A DNA stretch of 64,000 nucleotides from Paenibacillus sp. 1011MAR3C5. GTDB taxonomy: Bacteria; Bacillota; Bacilli; Paenibacillales; Paenibacillaceae. Under the pieces are notes generated by a model. It was not told where the DNA came from, did not search any database, and saw only the letters and a program-made list of their open reading frames with translations. Location: NCBI RefSeq assembly GCF_003591485.1, contig NZ_QZCF01000008.1, positions 168,957-232,956 of the forward strand. Reading direction: 5' to 3'. Shown here piece by piece: positions 17,299 to 27,301 of the stretch (position 1 is the stretch's first letter; each line of letters opens with the position of its first letter). The position numbers were made by a program, and so were the translations under genes.

Positions 17299-19092
17299 TT
17301 ATATCACCTCTTGAACGGATTTTCCCTTGTCCCGCAGATCGGGAATAGTAATAACGACCTTCGTATACAATGTCAGCTCGCTGTACAGGCTCACTCCGTA
17401 CGGCTCTCCGTACTGGCGAACGATTCGTTCATGCACATTGCGCACCCCCATGCCGCTGAAGCGTGAAGGGGTCTCTCCTTGGAATGGGCCGTCCAACAGC
17501 AAGTCCATCTGCTCCTGAGTCATGCCTTTGCCGTTGTCCGTCACTTCGACCTTAAGATTGTGATTCTCTTGATAGACGCGAATCATGACCAGCCCCCCTT
17601 CCTCCAGAGGGCCGATCCCATGAATGATGGCATTCTCCACGATAGGCTGCAGCATAAGCTTAGGCACCCGGCATTCCAGCAGATCTTCTTCGATCTCCTC
17701 ATGCACGGGAATCGGCTGCATGTATTTATATTTCACGATGGAGATATAGCTGCGCACATAGTCCAGCTCCTCCCGAACCGTAACGTATTCGTTGGAATGG
17801 CCGAGAACACCGCGCATCAGCTCGATTAACGAGCCGGATACCTCCTCGATATTAGGCACCCCGTTCTTCTTGGCCAAATATTTGATGGTATTAAGGGAGT
17901 TATATAGAAAATGCGGACGTATCTGTGCCTGAAGTGCGGTCAATTCGGCCTCCCGCTTCTCCTTCTCACTGACTCGGATCCCCTCCATCAGCCGATTCAA
18001 TTCCTCCACCATGCTGATAAAGGCGTGGTACAGTTGTCCTACCTCATCCTTCGTTTTGATTTCCTTCATGGGGAATGTCAAATTACCGTCCTTGACCAGC
18101 ATCATCATAGACTTCAGACGGCGGATATTAATGGTGATGCGCGATGACACCTTCAGCGAGCCAATTAACACGACGATCAGTACAATGACAGACACTTCTG
18201 CCATCAGCTTGCGAAGCTTCGCGGATTCGCCGAGCAGCGAATCCATCGGTATAAGCGCCAGCGTCGTCCAGCCCGTATGCTCAGATGAACGGCTAACGAC
18301 GGTGTAGGATTTTCCGTCGATAGTCATCTCCGCTGCATCGCCGGGACCCGAGAACCCCTGTCTGATGCTTATGATCTTCTCGATGGAAGGAGCGAAGGAC
18401 GGCGCCGATTCGGACTGATAGACAAATCCGCCTTCCTTATCGAGCACATACAGCATGCTATCGGCGGTCGGCTTCACACCGTACGTTTTTTTGATAAAAT
18501 CATAGTTCAAATCCACCATTACAACGCCGATGGTCTCCTGGTTATAGCGGATCTCACGACCTACGGTAATGGCATCGGATACGCCCGTCTGCTTCAAATA
18601 GGCATGGCGCGAACCGTTCTCCAGCATAAAATCCATCATCGGTGTACCGATAATCGTCCTGTCCAGCCAGGGCCCCCCGGTGAAGAATACTTTCCCGTTC
18701 AGACCGACAACGGCAATCCGCGAAATATAAGGCTTATAATCAATAAGCACCGATAGAAATTCATCGATCCGCTTCTGTTCCAAAAACCATTCATAACTGA
18801 TCTCTTCCGACGGGCTGAGAATCGTATCGATCACCGTATTTTTATTGGTCACCACTACGGTATTCAGCCGATCGATTTCTTCCAGCATCATATTGAGGGA
18901 TTCATCCGCTTGGCGAATACTATCCGATACCGAGGTGACCGCGTTATCCTTTATATTCTCACGCATGTTCACGTAGACAATGCTGACCGTGGAGAAAATG
19001 GAGAGCAGGGCGACCAGACTGAATGCGATGAATATTTTTCCCTGGATGCTTTGACTGGGCGAAATCCATCGCCTAAGAGTGGACAGCTTCAT
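17299..19092 (-). CDS. YesM-type sensor histidine kinase
   Basis: This 597-residue membrane kinase has a membrane segment at about 19-40, an extracellular Cache-like sensor (about 45-290), a second membrane segment near 300-320, HAMP, the His-kinase box AQIRPHFLYNSLNTIKYLAK with the phospho-accepting His, and a C-terminal ATPase domain with VENAIIHGIG (N-box) and VEVTDNGKGM (G1-box). AGGAG precedes the ATG. It heads a tight pair with the response regulator. YesM-type kinases usually sense sugars, often through a binding protein, which fits the adjacent lipoprotein. The ligand cannot be told from the sequence. Confidence 0.93.
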   Translation of the reverse strand: MKLSTLRRWISPSQSIQGKIFIAFSLVALLSIFSTVSIVYVNMRENIKDNAVTSVSDSIRQADESLNMMLEEIDRLNTVVVTNKNTVIDTILSPSEEISYEWFLEQKRIDEFLSVLIDYKPYISRIAVVGLNGKVFFTGGPWLDRTIIGTPMMDFMLENGSRHAYLKQTGVSDAITVGREIRYNQETIGVVMVDLNYDFIKKTYGVKPTADSMLYVLDKEGGFVYQSESAPSFAPSIEKIISIRQGFSGPGDAAEMTIDGKSYTVVSRSSEHTGWTTLALIPMDSLLGESAKLRKLMAEVSVIVLIVVLIGSLKVSSRITINIRRLKSMMMLVKDGNLTFPMKEIKTKDEVGQLYHAFISMVEELNRLMEGIRVSEKEKREAELTALQAQIRPHFLYNSLNTIKYLAKKNGVPNIEEVSGSLIELMRGVLGHSNEYVTVREELDYVRSYISIVKYKYMQPIPVHEEIEEDLLECRVPKLMLQPIVENAIIHGIGPLEEGGLVMIRVYQENHNLKVEVTDNGKGMTQEQMDLLLDGPFQGETPSRFSGMGVRNVHERIVRQYGEPYGVSLYSELTLYTKVVITIPDLRDKGKSVQEVI

Positions 19093-19166
19093 ATCAGGAA
19101 ATCTCCTTTATGTTCATAGGACATGCTAGCTTGCAATCGAATTAACTATAAAGTGCCTATTCTCGG

Positions 19167-20039
19167 TTAGTTGATCATCTTCCGCAGAGCTTGAGGGGAT
19201 TCCTTATAATAAATTTTGAAGGCTCGGGTGAACGTGTACAGGTTCGGATAACCAAGTGACAAGGCGATTTCCGTAACCGTCGCGTCCGTATCGATCAGCA
19301 GCTGTCTTGCCTTCTCCATACGGATCTTCTGTATGTACTTCATGGGGGGAATGCCCGCCTGGCTCGTGAACACATGGGTAAAGTAGGAGCGGTGCACACC
19401 TGCGAAATCCGCTACCTGCTGGACGGAGATCCCCTCCGAGGCGTGCAGCTCCATATAGTTCATGCATTCATGAATCCAACCGGCAAGCTCAGCCTCAGGT
19501 GCAGGCGCCGTCTCCGTTATCAATTCAGCGAATAGCGCGTAAACAAGGCTTTGCAGCTCCAATGCCCCTGCCGGGCTCCAGCGCTTAGCGCATGCCAGCG
19601 TATGAATGACTCGATCCGCCGATAACCTGACGCTTGAGCTGACCGCTTTTTTGCGATAAGGCTTCTCATGCGTAAACCCGGCGAGTTCCAGCAGCGTCAG
19701 TACCCTGTCGCCATCTACCGCCAACCAGCTCATTTGAAGCGGCTTGCCAGAGGGAAGCATATCGTAGCTATAGGTTCGTCCCGGATACAAACAAAATAGG
19801 TCATCCTTTTGCAATTCAACCTGATTGCCTTCGTACTCCAGCCGAACCCTCCCCTCCTGCACCAAGTGAAGACTGTAGCACTCGATTCTTTTGGGTCCCA
19901 CTTTGTAGTTCGGTTTGGCCATACTGCAACCCGCCCGGACCGGCCATATACGTCCTTCCTTATCCAGATCCCCTGGCGTATAGTAAATGAAATCAGCAAA
20001 CTCGTAATCGTATTCCTGCATCATAGAGCCCACTCCCAT
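19167..20039 (-). CDS. AraC family transcriptional regulator
   Basis: This 290-residue protein has an AraC-type ligand domain (about 35-145: ECYSLHLVQEGRVRLEYEG and KDDLFCLYPGRTYSYDM) and a C-terminal double helix-turn-helix (about 190-288: GISVQQVADFAGVHRSYFTH and VTEIALSLGYPNLYTFTRAF). The start has AGGAGG nine bases upstream. It is first in the minus-strand run leading to the kinase, 74 bases away. It is a paralogue of the AraC regulator beside the sulfatase, so the two loci probably share or exchange control. A cre-like core lies about 65 bases upstream of the start. Confidence 0.92.
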   Translation of the reverse strand: MGVGSMMQEYDYEFADFIYYTPGDLDKEGRIWPVRAGCSMAKPNYKVGPKRIECYSLHLVQEGRVRLEYEGNQVELQKDDLFCLYPGRTYSYDMLPSGKPLQMSWLAVDGDRVLTLLELAGFTHEKPYRKKAVSSSVRLSADRVIHTLACAKRWSPAGALELQSLVYALFAELITETAPAPEAELAGWIHECMNYMELHASEGISVQQVADFAGVHRSYFTHVFTSQAGIPPMKYIQKIRMEKARQLLIDTDATVTEIALSLGYPNLYTFTRAFKIYYKESPQALRKMIN

Positions 20040-20100
20040 CTCTTGTTCCCTCCTGATATTTCCAACAAAATGACAATTACGAAATCTCCACTAATTAAAT

Positions 20101-20115
20101 ATAAAGCGCTTTCTT
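20101..20115. promoter_or_regulatory. weak cre-like palindrome upstream of the AraC gene
   Basis: AAAGCGCTTT (20103-20112) is a perfect palindrome matching the core of the stronger site at 27271-27290. The flanks match only on one side (TTCTT), so it is a weaker candidate CcpA or LacI-family site. Confidence 0.35.
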
Positions 20116-20254
20116 ATAAGTGTTATCATAATTGAGCATGTGAGTCCTGTCTAGTACACCTAACATTATGCTAATAATATTCTTGTGCTTGACCCTATTT
20201 GAATAGTTGCAAGAGAACATTGAGCTGTATATCTGCTTCATAAGCATTTGCAGG

Positions 20255-20300
20255 CAAAATAAAAGGCCTCAGCCCCGTGGCATTCAGGGCTAAGGCCGTA
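20255..20300 (-). terminator. terminator of the GH43/SLH gene
   Basis: On the minus strand GGCCTTAGCCC pairs with GGGGCTGAGGCC around a 10-base loop and is followed by TTTTATTTT. It lies 27 bases after the stop codon. Confidence 0.85.
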
Positions 20301-20326
20301 TAAACTTTTACTTATTTTACTTGAAG

Positions 20327-23300
20327 CTATATACCCAACGCGGCCAGCAATTTGTAAATCATAGCGGCTGCTTCGCCTCTCGTCGTTTCTTGGTCCGCGC
20401 GGATAGCACCATCCTCGTAACCGCTCAGGATCCCCATGGACAAAGCCTTGTCAATCGACGGTTTCGCCCAGGACGGTATGTCCGAAGCGTCTTTCAGGCC
20501 CGGTGCTTTACTCGTCAAGCCAGTGGTGCCGGTACCGTAAAGCTGCAATGCTCTTACGAGTATAACGGCTGCTTCTGCTCTCGTCACTGTGCGCTCACCC
20601 TTAAAGCTTGTCGTGCCGGCTTCCTCGTAACCCAGAATCAGGCCTGCTTCAACTGCGGCCGCAACGTGCGGCTTCGCCCAAGACGGGATATGCCTGTTAT
20701 CCGAGAATTTCGTATCGCGGGAAGCCTCTTCAAGGCCCAAGGCCGAAGCCAGCATCTTCGCGAATTCGAACCTCGTTACCGTTTCTTCCGGCCGGAAGTT
20801 TCCGTCCAGGTATCCGGCAGCGACATTCATCCCAGCGAGACGACGAACGTAGCTTGCTGCCCAATGATTCGCCATATCCTTCAGCGCTGCCGGTTCATAG
20901 GAAAAGACAGCGAACGTCGTGAAGTGATCGACATCCACACGTATCGTTCCTTCTTCCTCCACGTAGCCGCCGATGAATAGCCAACGCTTCTGGCTTTTGT
21001 GGTAATAATACACGGCCGGGTGGGTCCCCGGCTTCAATTGCTTGGCGTCGTAGACGAATGAAAGCTCCAGCGACTTGGAAAACCGTTCGCCCGCCGTACT
21101 GGACAATTCGTAAAGCTGGCTGACCGATTCCAGATCGCCATTCGCGGGAATCTGATCCGGTTCGACGACCGCGATACGAATCGTCCCCTTCGAAGACACG
21201 GCGCCCGCAGGAATATGAATCTTTACTCCGCCTTCCAGCTCCAGCTGCTTGCTTTCTTCCGGGCTCACATCCGTCTGCTGTTCCTTGCTCCCGGAAGCCG
21301 GCGGAGGGGATTCCTCCGAATGGCTGCCTTCGTCGACAGGTCCCTCGGTTCCGGATGAATTCTCCTTCTTCTTGACCGTCACCTTACGTTCGGCTTCCGC
21401 AGCAGCGTTCCCCGCTTGGTCGGAAACATGGTATCGCAGCGTATAGGTGCCTGCCTTGTTGGTATTAACCTCACCTGTAACCGTAATCTCGCCTACTGGA
21501 CCGATATTATCGGTTGCCGTTGCGCCTTGCTCCCTATATGCGGCGCCGAATGTTACGGTCACGCTGGACAGGCCATTTAACTTGATAACCGGAGCGGTCT
21601 TATCGATGCTGATGGTCAACGTTGCGGTCTCCGTTGTATTCCCCGTCCCATCGTCGGCATAATAGCGGAGCTCATTGCGACCCTCGGCGGAAATCGCGAT
21701 CGGGCGGCTGTACTCGTGCCATGTGTTTCCCGCATCCAGGCTGTAGAACAAGTTGACATGATCCAAGTCTTCGCCTTCCGGACGCAAAGTGACCTGTACA
21801 TCCGAAACGTACCATCCGTTGCTGCCGGCTTCGCCGGCAACCTCCGCTTTCACGGTCAGCGAAGCGCCGCCGTCATCGCCCGCGGCAAGTCGTCCCGATA
21901 CGTCGAAGCCGGTAAAGGCGTTGTATGTCGCTTGGATTCCATCTGTATAAAGGCCGGTCTGAGCGGGTCTGTTTTCGAAAGGATCCTCAGCGTCAAAGAT
22001 CAGCTCGTTGTTTACCCATACATAGATTTTCCCCTTCGACCGAACCGCCTTATAGAAGTTTTGCGAACTGACCTCTTCCCGAACGACGAAGGTAAAGGGA
22101 CGATTCGATTCTGAAGGGACGCTCAGTCGAAGCTGACTGGTCTTTACATTGTCCTCAAAGTCGGCGATATGGTAATCGCCTCTACCCTTGTCTTGATACG
22201 TGAACGGCACCGCATCCCAACCGTCCTTCTTACTGTCGAACTTGAAATTTGCCGATGTCGAATCAGGCAGCTCAAAGTTCTTGTTCACGTATTGGAACGG
22301 ACCGTGGAACCACAGCATCTTGGCCGACGAAACCTCCGCTTCTCCACGCAGATCGTACACATACTCACGCTGTCCTTCCGCAGCGTAATTGCTGTGCCCG
22401 TAGATCGTATCTCTCGCCGCAGGAGCAGCGGCAATGAGCTCCTCCCGGCCATCCACGACCTTGCGCAGCTCGAATTCATTCGTGGCGTAATTCGTACTTG
22501 CCGTCACGTAGTTCCGAGCGTCAATATACGCGAGAATAATACCCGCTTTACCCGCTTCCGGCAAAGCTCCCGTATTCACATTGACCGAAAACTCATGTTC
22601 GAGCATCCGGTCGCCTTTGACCGTGAGCGCTTCTCCGGCTGCAGGGGATTGCAAGCCCTTCCCGGATACCGACCATGCTTCATCCCAACCGTTGATATAC
22701 GTACCGTATTCACTCCAGCCGGTCGTCACGGTCACGTTATCCATCCGAACGATCGCCTTGTTGCTGATCAAGCCGATTTGCCCCGGAGCAGCCATCGTCT
22801 CATGCTCGAACACCGGCCGATCGTCGTTTAGGGTGTATTGATCCAATTCCGCAAACAATTTGGTCCCGTTCTTGTATACCCTGAGCGTATGATATTGCTC
22901 CGCGAAGTCCGCAGCGCGCGCGTCATCATGCAGGAATGCAAACGTCGACGGCAAATCCGCTGCCGAGCTTTCCGAAACACCATCGATGCGGGACTGGATC
23001 ACAAGCTTCCGGTCGTCGCGGTCAATCAACAGGCTCACGTAGTTGTTCTCATCCCGATGCCACACGACCATACCGGCCTGCCCCTCATCTCCGAAATCCT
23101 TGTCTTCGAATCGAAGATTGGTTTCCATAAAGAAGTTTTCTGCTTCGTATCCGTTCAGCAGCACCCGTTTCGAATCATGAGCAGCATTAAAGTACAACGT
23201 CCCATTGTCAATCGAGACATCCGTCTCCGGCATTTCATAATGCTGCAAGCTGGATTCCGAATCGAACCGGTCTTGGAATGTCGGTGTCCAGGCATCCGGA

Positions 23301-26300
23301 TGGAGGCCCTCGGAATCATACGAGGTCGGTCCGTCGACGACCATCTCCTGATCCCAGAAATAGACGCGATCCTTCCCTTGTCCGTTATCGCTGTTCCAGA
23401 ATGCCTTATAGGTGACCCAAGTCTCGAACCCGTTTGGTCCCACAATCACATTCGGTTGGGACGGTCCGATGATGTCAGGCTCGACCGCATGGCCGTTCGT
23501 ATCGTACAAGCCGAAATCCATATGGTAAAAGTTCAATGCAGGACCGTTTGTGCCTGCCTCTACGGCGATCACGTTCTCCCCGGTCTGCAGCAGTTCGGCA
23601 GGAACCTCAACCATCTTGTATGCACGCTGCTGACCGTCGAATGCGAAGAGCTCCTTGCCATTCACATACAGCTTCCCGTAGCCTTGCAAGCGGTAGCGCA
23701 GAACTGTCTTCTCCGGCACAGCATCCAAGCTGAAGGAGCGTTTCGCCCACATGGAGGCCGGACCGTTCGGATGCGACCAAATCTCGGATCCCGCTGTTTT
23801 CCCGTCATTGTAAATGCTCGGGATTTTCGCTCGATTCACATCCGGCCAACCAAAGCCGCCCTCCCCGGACACCCAACCGTCCGTATCTGCGCCAAGGCTG
23901 TTCCAGCCCGCCAGGGGCGACTTGAAGGTGTATTGATACGGCTGGCCCCCATGCTCGGACGTCGGTAAGAGGACACGATATTTCAGGATTAACTCCTCGG
24001 CATTACGGGCGAGCAGCTTGCCCGGATACTTGGAATCATTCGTAATTTTATCGTAGCTGTCGGCTTGCGCCACTCCTGTATCATAAAGGCCTGTTTCCGG
24101 GAACATCTGATTCCCCACATACAGCATGTAATACTGGCCGTTATGATAGTGTAGCTCCGGTCCCTCGAAATTGACGAAGTTCATATTGGCCCAGTGGCCC
24201 ATCTGTGTGGTCACTGTCTCGAGCGCCTTGCTGCGGTCCGGATTGCCCTTCTCGTTGAAGAATGATTCCACGTTCCAGAGCCATGCGCCGGCGCGCCCTG
24301 GCTTAGCATGACCGGTATTCGGGTCCAGCTCGTCCGGATTGACCTTGCGCAAGAAGATCAAATCTCCGTTGTGCGCGACGAACAGCTGCGGGTCAATCCC
24401 ATCATCAAACTTCTTGTCCCAGAAGCTGTTACGAAAATCGGGCACCGTATTCATCGTGCTCGGGTCCCCGTGAATCAACGAGGTGCCATTGTAGGAATAG
24501 AACATCACTCCGTTATGATAGAACAAATCGGATGCTCCTAATTCATTGTAATCAGCCGGGTTCACCGTCGGGGGCATCGTGCTTGGATCATTCGAAATCA
24601 ATCGATAAGGACTTTCCCAATGAATCATGTCCTTCGAACGATACACGAATCCCAATGTACCGGTTCCCATCGCGTAATAATAGCCGTTATACTTCTCGAT
24701 CGTTCCATCGTAGAGGGTAGCCTTCTTGCCTTGCTCGGGCCCCGAATCGACACGAAACAGATTATCTATTCTCTTAACAGCGAATGAATTTACCGTGACT
24801 TCGCTAGTGGCTGCAAAACCTCCATCCTCGGTTGTGGCCGTAATGATCGCATGGCCCGGTCCCTCTGCCGTCACCCTGCCGCTCGCATCGACCGTCGCCA
24901 CGGAAGAATCGGAAGACGTCCAAATGATATGTTGGTTCGTTGCGTTTTTAGGCGAGATCGCGGGCGACAGCAGGTGCGTCCGATCAACCGCTAACGTGAC
25001 TTTCGTGTGATTCAGAGAGATTTTCTCAACTGGTATACCCTTAATTGTGACAACCATAGAAGCTGAATAACCTCCATCCTCTGTTGTTACGGTGATCGAC
25101 GCCGTCCCTGGTTGAAGCGCCGTAACCGTACCCGATTCATTGACCGTCGCTATAGACGGACTAGTAGACTCCCAGCTTACATTCCGATTTGACGCATTCT
25201 CCGGTGTAATCGTCGGTATTAGGGTCTGCGTCGTACCCACCACCATTTCCACATCCGCAGGCGTAAGGCTTATCCCTTCAACTGGGACCTGCTCGACGGT
25301 CACAATACTTGACGATGTAAATTCCCCGTCAACAGCCGTCACGGTAATTGTCGCCGTTCCTTCCGATACCCCTTGCACAACCGCCTTCAGACCGCCACTC
25401 GGCGAAACCTTTGCGATGGAATCATCGCTGGAGGTCCAGATCACATTCTGATTCGTCGCATGCTTCGGGAGAACTGTTGCAACAAGCTCTTGCGTGAGGC
25501 CCTTTCCAAGCGTGACCGCATCCCGATCCAGCACGACGCTTTGAGCAGAGACCGCGCCTACAATGGGTTCGACAGCAGCCTTATATAATCGGACATCGTC
25601 GATAACCCCTTTGAAGTAGCCTCCTGTGGCTGCTCCCTCGAAAGCGTCAACGGCGAATCTTGCGCCAAGCGCCCCTTCGTTAGCTGCTGCGGATACTTTA
25701 TCAAAAGGCGTTCCTGTTTCTTTGGCCAGTTGCCCGTCTAGGAACAGCTTGAAAGTGCTGTTGCCGAAAGAAACCGCGACGTGATGCCATTCAGCCGTGC
25801 CAGTCAGTTCAGTAGAAAGAATAACTCGATTGACCTCAGGTTTGTTATTCACAACAGCAGCTTCGAGCTTCCCTTCATTAATTTGGACCGCAAGCCCTGC
25901 CCCATTGCCTCCGCGCTCGAACAATACCTGTCTCGTGTTTAAATCCGCTGGCTTGAACCACATGGCGGCGGTGAATTCAGAAAACTCATTCCTCAAGAAG
26001 GTGTCGTTCGCCGTATTGAGTTGAATGATACTCGTCGACCCATTGAAGGAGAATGCTCCTCCATCGACACCTCCGCCAGGCAGCCAATCCCCGATCGCGC
26101 TGAAGGAATGATGCCCTTTCCCGGAGGAATCCTCTGCGACTATCTTGCCTTTTTGACTGAGAGGGCCGTCCAGCTTATACCAGGCCTCTAAGGGTGCTAG
26201 ATCGTCGAGGGGCATGGAAATCTGCTCTGGAAGGATGGTCACTTCGCTGGAAGCCGTATAATTCCCATCCTCCGTTGTCACGGTAACGGTCGCACTGCCC

Positions 26301-27232
26301 GCTTTTTTGCCTTCGATAGCCGCTTGTGCTGAATCGTAACCGGTAATCGTCACGACGGATTCATCGCTGGATGTCCAGGTGACATTGCTATTCGTCGCGA
26401 ACGACGGCTCCAGAGACGCGGCAAGATACACCGATTCGCCGACCGTCGCGGTCAACTGCGCCTTGTTCAAGCTTACTCCTGCCACTTCGATCGAAGGCTC
26501 AACCGCTCTGTCGTACAAACGCACATTATCAATCATCCCGTTGAACCAAGCCCCGGTCTGGTTGTCTCCGCCGAATGCATAGACGGCGATTTTTGCGCCG
26601 ATGGCTGCTTCGTTAAGCGCGCTATTCACTTTTGTAAACGACGCAGTAGTCGCGGCGGCGACCTCCCCATCCAGGTACAGCGTGAATGCCCCGTTGTCGA
26701 AAGTAACCATCACATGATGCCAAGAAGCAGTATCGGTAAAATCCACGGACAAGGTTGCCCGCTCACCGCTCACTACAGCGGCCTCCAGCTTGTTCGCGTT
26801 CAATTGAATCGCCATTCCAGACGCATTGCCTCCGCGTTCGTACAGCACCTGCAGCTTTTGCGTATCGTTTGCTTTAAACCATAACGAAGCGGAATGCTCC
26901 GTAAATGCGTCTTTCAGGTACGATCCTGCCGGAGCCGACCCCAAATTCAGCTGAATCAGATCGGTGACGCCGTTAAACGATAATGCCCCGCCGTATACAC
27001 CGCCATCCTCGTCCCAAGTGCCGATTGCACTGATGGCATGATGACCATTACTGGAGGAGTCCTCCGCCACGCTCTTGCCGTTGAGCTCATAAGGCGTATC
27101 CAGCTTGTACCAAGCCAACAATCCTGGTTCCTCGCTTTTCTCCAAAGCATAAGCTTTGCCACCCGGCATTACGCTGGATACGAGTGCTATGATGAGGATA
27201 AATGCGAATGACTGCCGTAATTTCTTGCTCAA
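20327..27232 (-). CDS. giant secreted GH43-like glycosidase with LamG, Big2 and SLH domains
   Basis: This 2,301-residue surface enzyme is multi-modular. By residue: signal peptide 1-30; LamG 41-244; Big2 Ig-like 250-336; LamG 346-552; three Big2 domains 560-814; GH43/beta-propeller-like catalytic region 821-1307 (YDGTIEKYNGYYYAMG at its start), interrupted at about 1094-1244 by a galactose-binding-like insert; a laminin-like domain 1319-1504; further beta domains to 1800; two Ig-like domains 1800-1956; a ZU5-like domain 1995-2115; three SLH domains 2117-2301 that bind secondary wall polymer. The start is TTG at 27232, nine bases after GGGAGGT; upstream in-frame ATGs have no ribosome site. A TATAAT and cre palindrome precede it. 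The substrate is unknown, probably an arabinose- or galactose-rich polymer. Confidence 0.88.
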   Translation of the reverse strand: MSKKLRQSFAFILIIALVSSVMPGGKAYALEKSEEPGLLAWYKLDTPYELNGKSVAEDSSSNGHHAISAIGTWDEDGGVYGGALSFNGVTDLIQLNLGSAPAGSYLKDAFTEHSASLWFKANDTQKLQVLYERGGNASGMAIQLNANKLEAAVVSGERATLSVDFTDTASWHHVMVTFDNGAFTLYLDGEVAAATTASFTKVNSALNEAAIGAKIAVYAFGGDNQTGAWFNGMIDNVRLYDRAVEPSIEVAGVSLNKAQLTATVGESVYLAASLEPSFATNSNVTWTSSDESVVTITGYDSAQAAIEGKKAGSATVTVTTEDGNYTASSEVTILPEQISMPLDDLAPLEAWYKLDGPLSQKGKIVAEDSSGKGHHSFSAIGDWLPGGGVDGGAFSFNGSTSIIQLNTANDTFLRNEFSEFTAAMWFKPADLNTRQVLFERGGNGAGLAVQINEGKLEAAVVNNKPEVNRVILSTELTGTAEWHHVAVSFGNSTFKLFLDGQLAKETGTPFDKVSAAANEGALGARFAVDAFEGAATGGYFKGVIDDVRLYKAAVEPIVGAVSAQSVVLDRDAVTLGKGLTQELVATVLPKHATNQNVIWTSSDDSIAKVSPSGGLKAVVQGVSEGTATITVTAVDGEFTSSSIVTVEQVPVEGISLTPADVEMVVGTTQTLIPTITPENASNRNVSWESTSPSIATVNESGTVTALQPGTASITVTTEDGGYSASMVVTIKGIPVEKISLNHTKVTLAVDRTHLLSPAISPKNATNQHIIWTSSDSSVATVDASGRVTAEGPGHAIITATTEDGGFAATSEVTVNSFAVKRIDNLFRVDSGPEQGKKATLYDGTIEKYNGYYYAMGTGTLGFVYRSKDMIHWESPYRLISNDPSTMPPTVNPADYNELGASDLFYHNGVMFYSYNGTSLIHGDPSTMNTVPDFRNSFWDKKFDDGIDPQLFVAHNGDLIFLRKVNPDELDPNTGHAKPGRAGAWLWNVESFFNEKGNPDRSKALETVTTQMGHWANMNFVNFEGPELHYHNGQYYMLYVGNQMFPETGLYDTGVAQADSYDKITNDSKYPGKLLARNAEELILKYRVLLPTSEHGGQPYQYTFKSPLAGWNSLGADTDGWVSGEGGFGWPDVNRAKIPSIYNDGKTAGSEIWSHPNGPASMWAKRSFSLDAVPEKTVLRYRLQGYGKLYVNGKELFAFDGQQRAYKMVEVPAELLQTGENVIAVEAGTNGPALNFYHMDFGLYDTNGHAVEPDIIGPSQPNVIVGPNGFETWVTYKAFWNSDNGQGKDRVYFWDQEMVVDGPTSYDSEGLHPDAWTPTFQDRFDSESSLQHYEMPETDVSIDNGTLYFNAAHDSKRVLLNGYEAENFFMETNLRFEDKDFGDEGQAGMVVWHRDENNYVSLLIDRDDRKLVIQSRIDGVSESSAADLPSTFAFLHDDARAADFAEQYHTLRVYKNGTKLFAELDQYTLNDDRPVFEHETMAAPGQIGLISNKAIVRMDNVTVTTGWSEYGTYINGWDEAWSVSGKGLQSPAAGEALTVKGDRMLEHEFSVNVNTGALPEAGKAGIILAYIDARNYVTASTNYATNEFELRKVVDGREELIAAAPAARDTIYGHSNYAAEGQREYVYDLRGEAEVSSAKMLWFHGPFQYVNKNFELPDSTSANFKFDSKKDGWDAVPFTYQDKGRGDYHIADFEDNVKTSQLRLSVPSESNRPFTFVVREEVSSQNFYKAVRSKGKIYVWVNNELIFDAEDPFENRPAQTGLYTDGIQATYNAFTGFDVSGRLAAGDDGGASLTVKAEVAGEAGSNGWYVSDVQVTLRPEGEDLDHVNLFYSLDAGNTWHEYSRPIAISAEGRNELRYYADDGTGNTTETATLTISIDKTAPVIKLNGLSSVTVTFGAAYREQGATATDNIGPVGEITVTGEVNTNKAGTYTLRYHVSDQAGNAAAEAERKVTVKKKENSSGTEGPVDEGSHSEESPPPASGSKEQQTDVSPEESKQLELEGGVKIHIPAGAVSSKGTIRIAVVEPDQIPANGDLESVSQLYELSSTAGERFSKSLELSFVYDAKQLKPGTHPAVYYYHKSQKRWLFIGGYVEEEGTIRVDVDHFTTFAVFSYEPAALKDMANHWAASYVRRLAGMNVAAGYLDGNFRPEETVTRFEFAKMLASALGLEEASRDTKFSDNRHIPSWAKPHVAAAVEAGLILGYEEAGTTSFKGERTVTRAEAAVILVRALQLYGTGTTGLTSKAPGLKDASDIPSWAKPSIDKALSMGILSGYEDGAIRADQETTRGEAAAMIYKLLAALGI

Positions 27233-27270
27233 TTTGCCTCTACCTCCCAAATATCGGTATCGCATCACAA

Positions 27271-27297
27271 AAAAGAAAGCGCTTTCTTTTTATTATA
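27271..27297 (-). promoter_or_regulatory. -10 element and perfect cre-like palindrome of the GH43/SLH gene
   Basis: AAAAGAAAGC and GCTTTCTTTT form a perfect 20-bp palindrome (27271-27290) containing the cre core GAAAGCGCTTTC. TATAAT lies immediately upstream on the minus strand at 27292-27297, so the palindrome covers the transcription start. CcpA repression, or a LacI-family regulator with a similar site, is the likely mode. Confidence 0.65.
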
Positions 27298-27301
27298 GTT
27301 T

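Noticed and set aside
20321..24541. Long plus-strand frames opposite the GH43/SLH gene, the largest at 22838-23968
   Set aside because: They are antisense shadows. The minus frame has a signal peptide, recognisable domains and a ribosome site; the antisense products are Arg/His-rich and resemble nothing.
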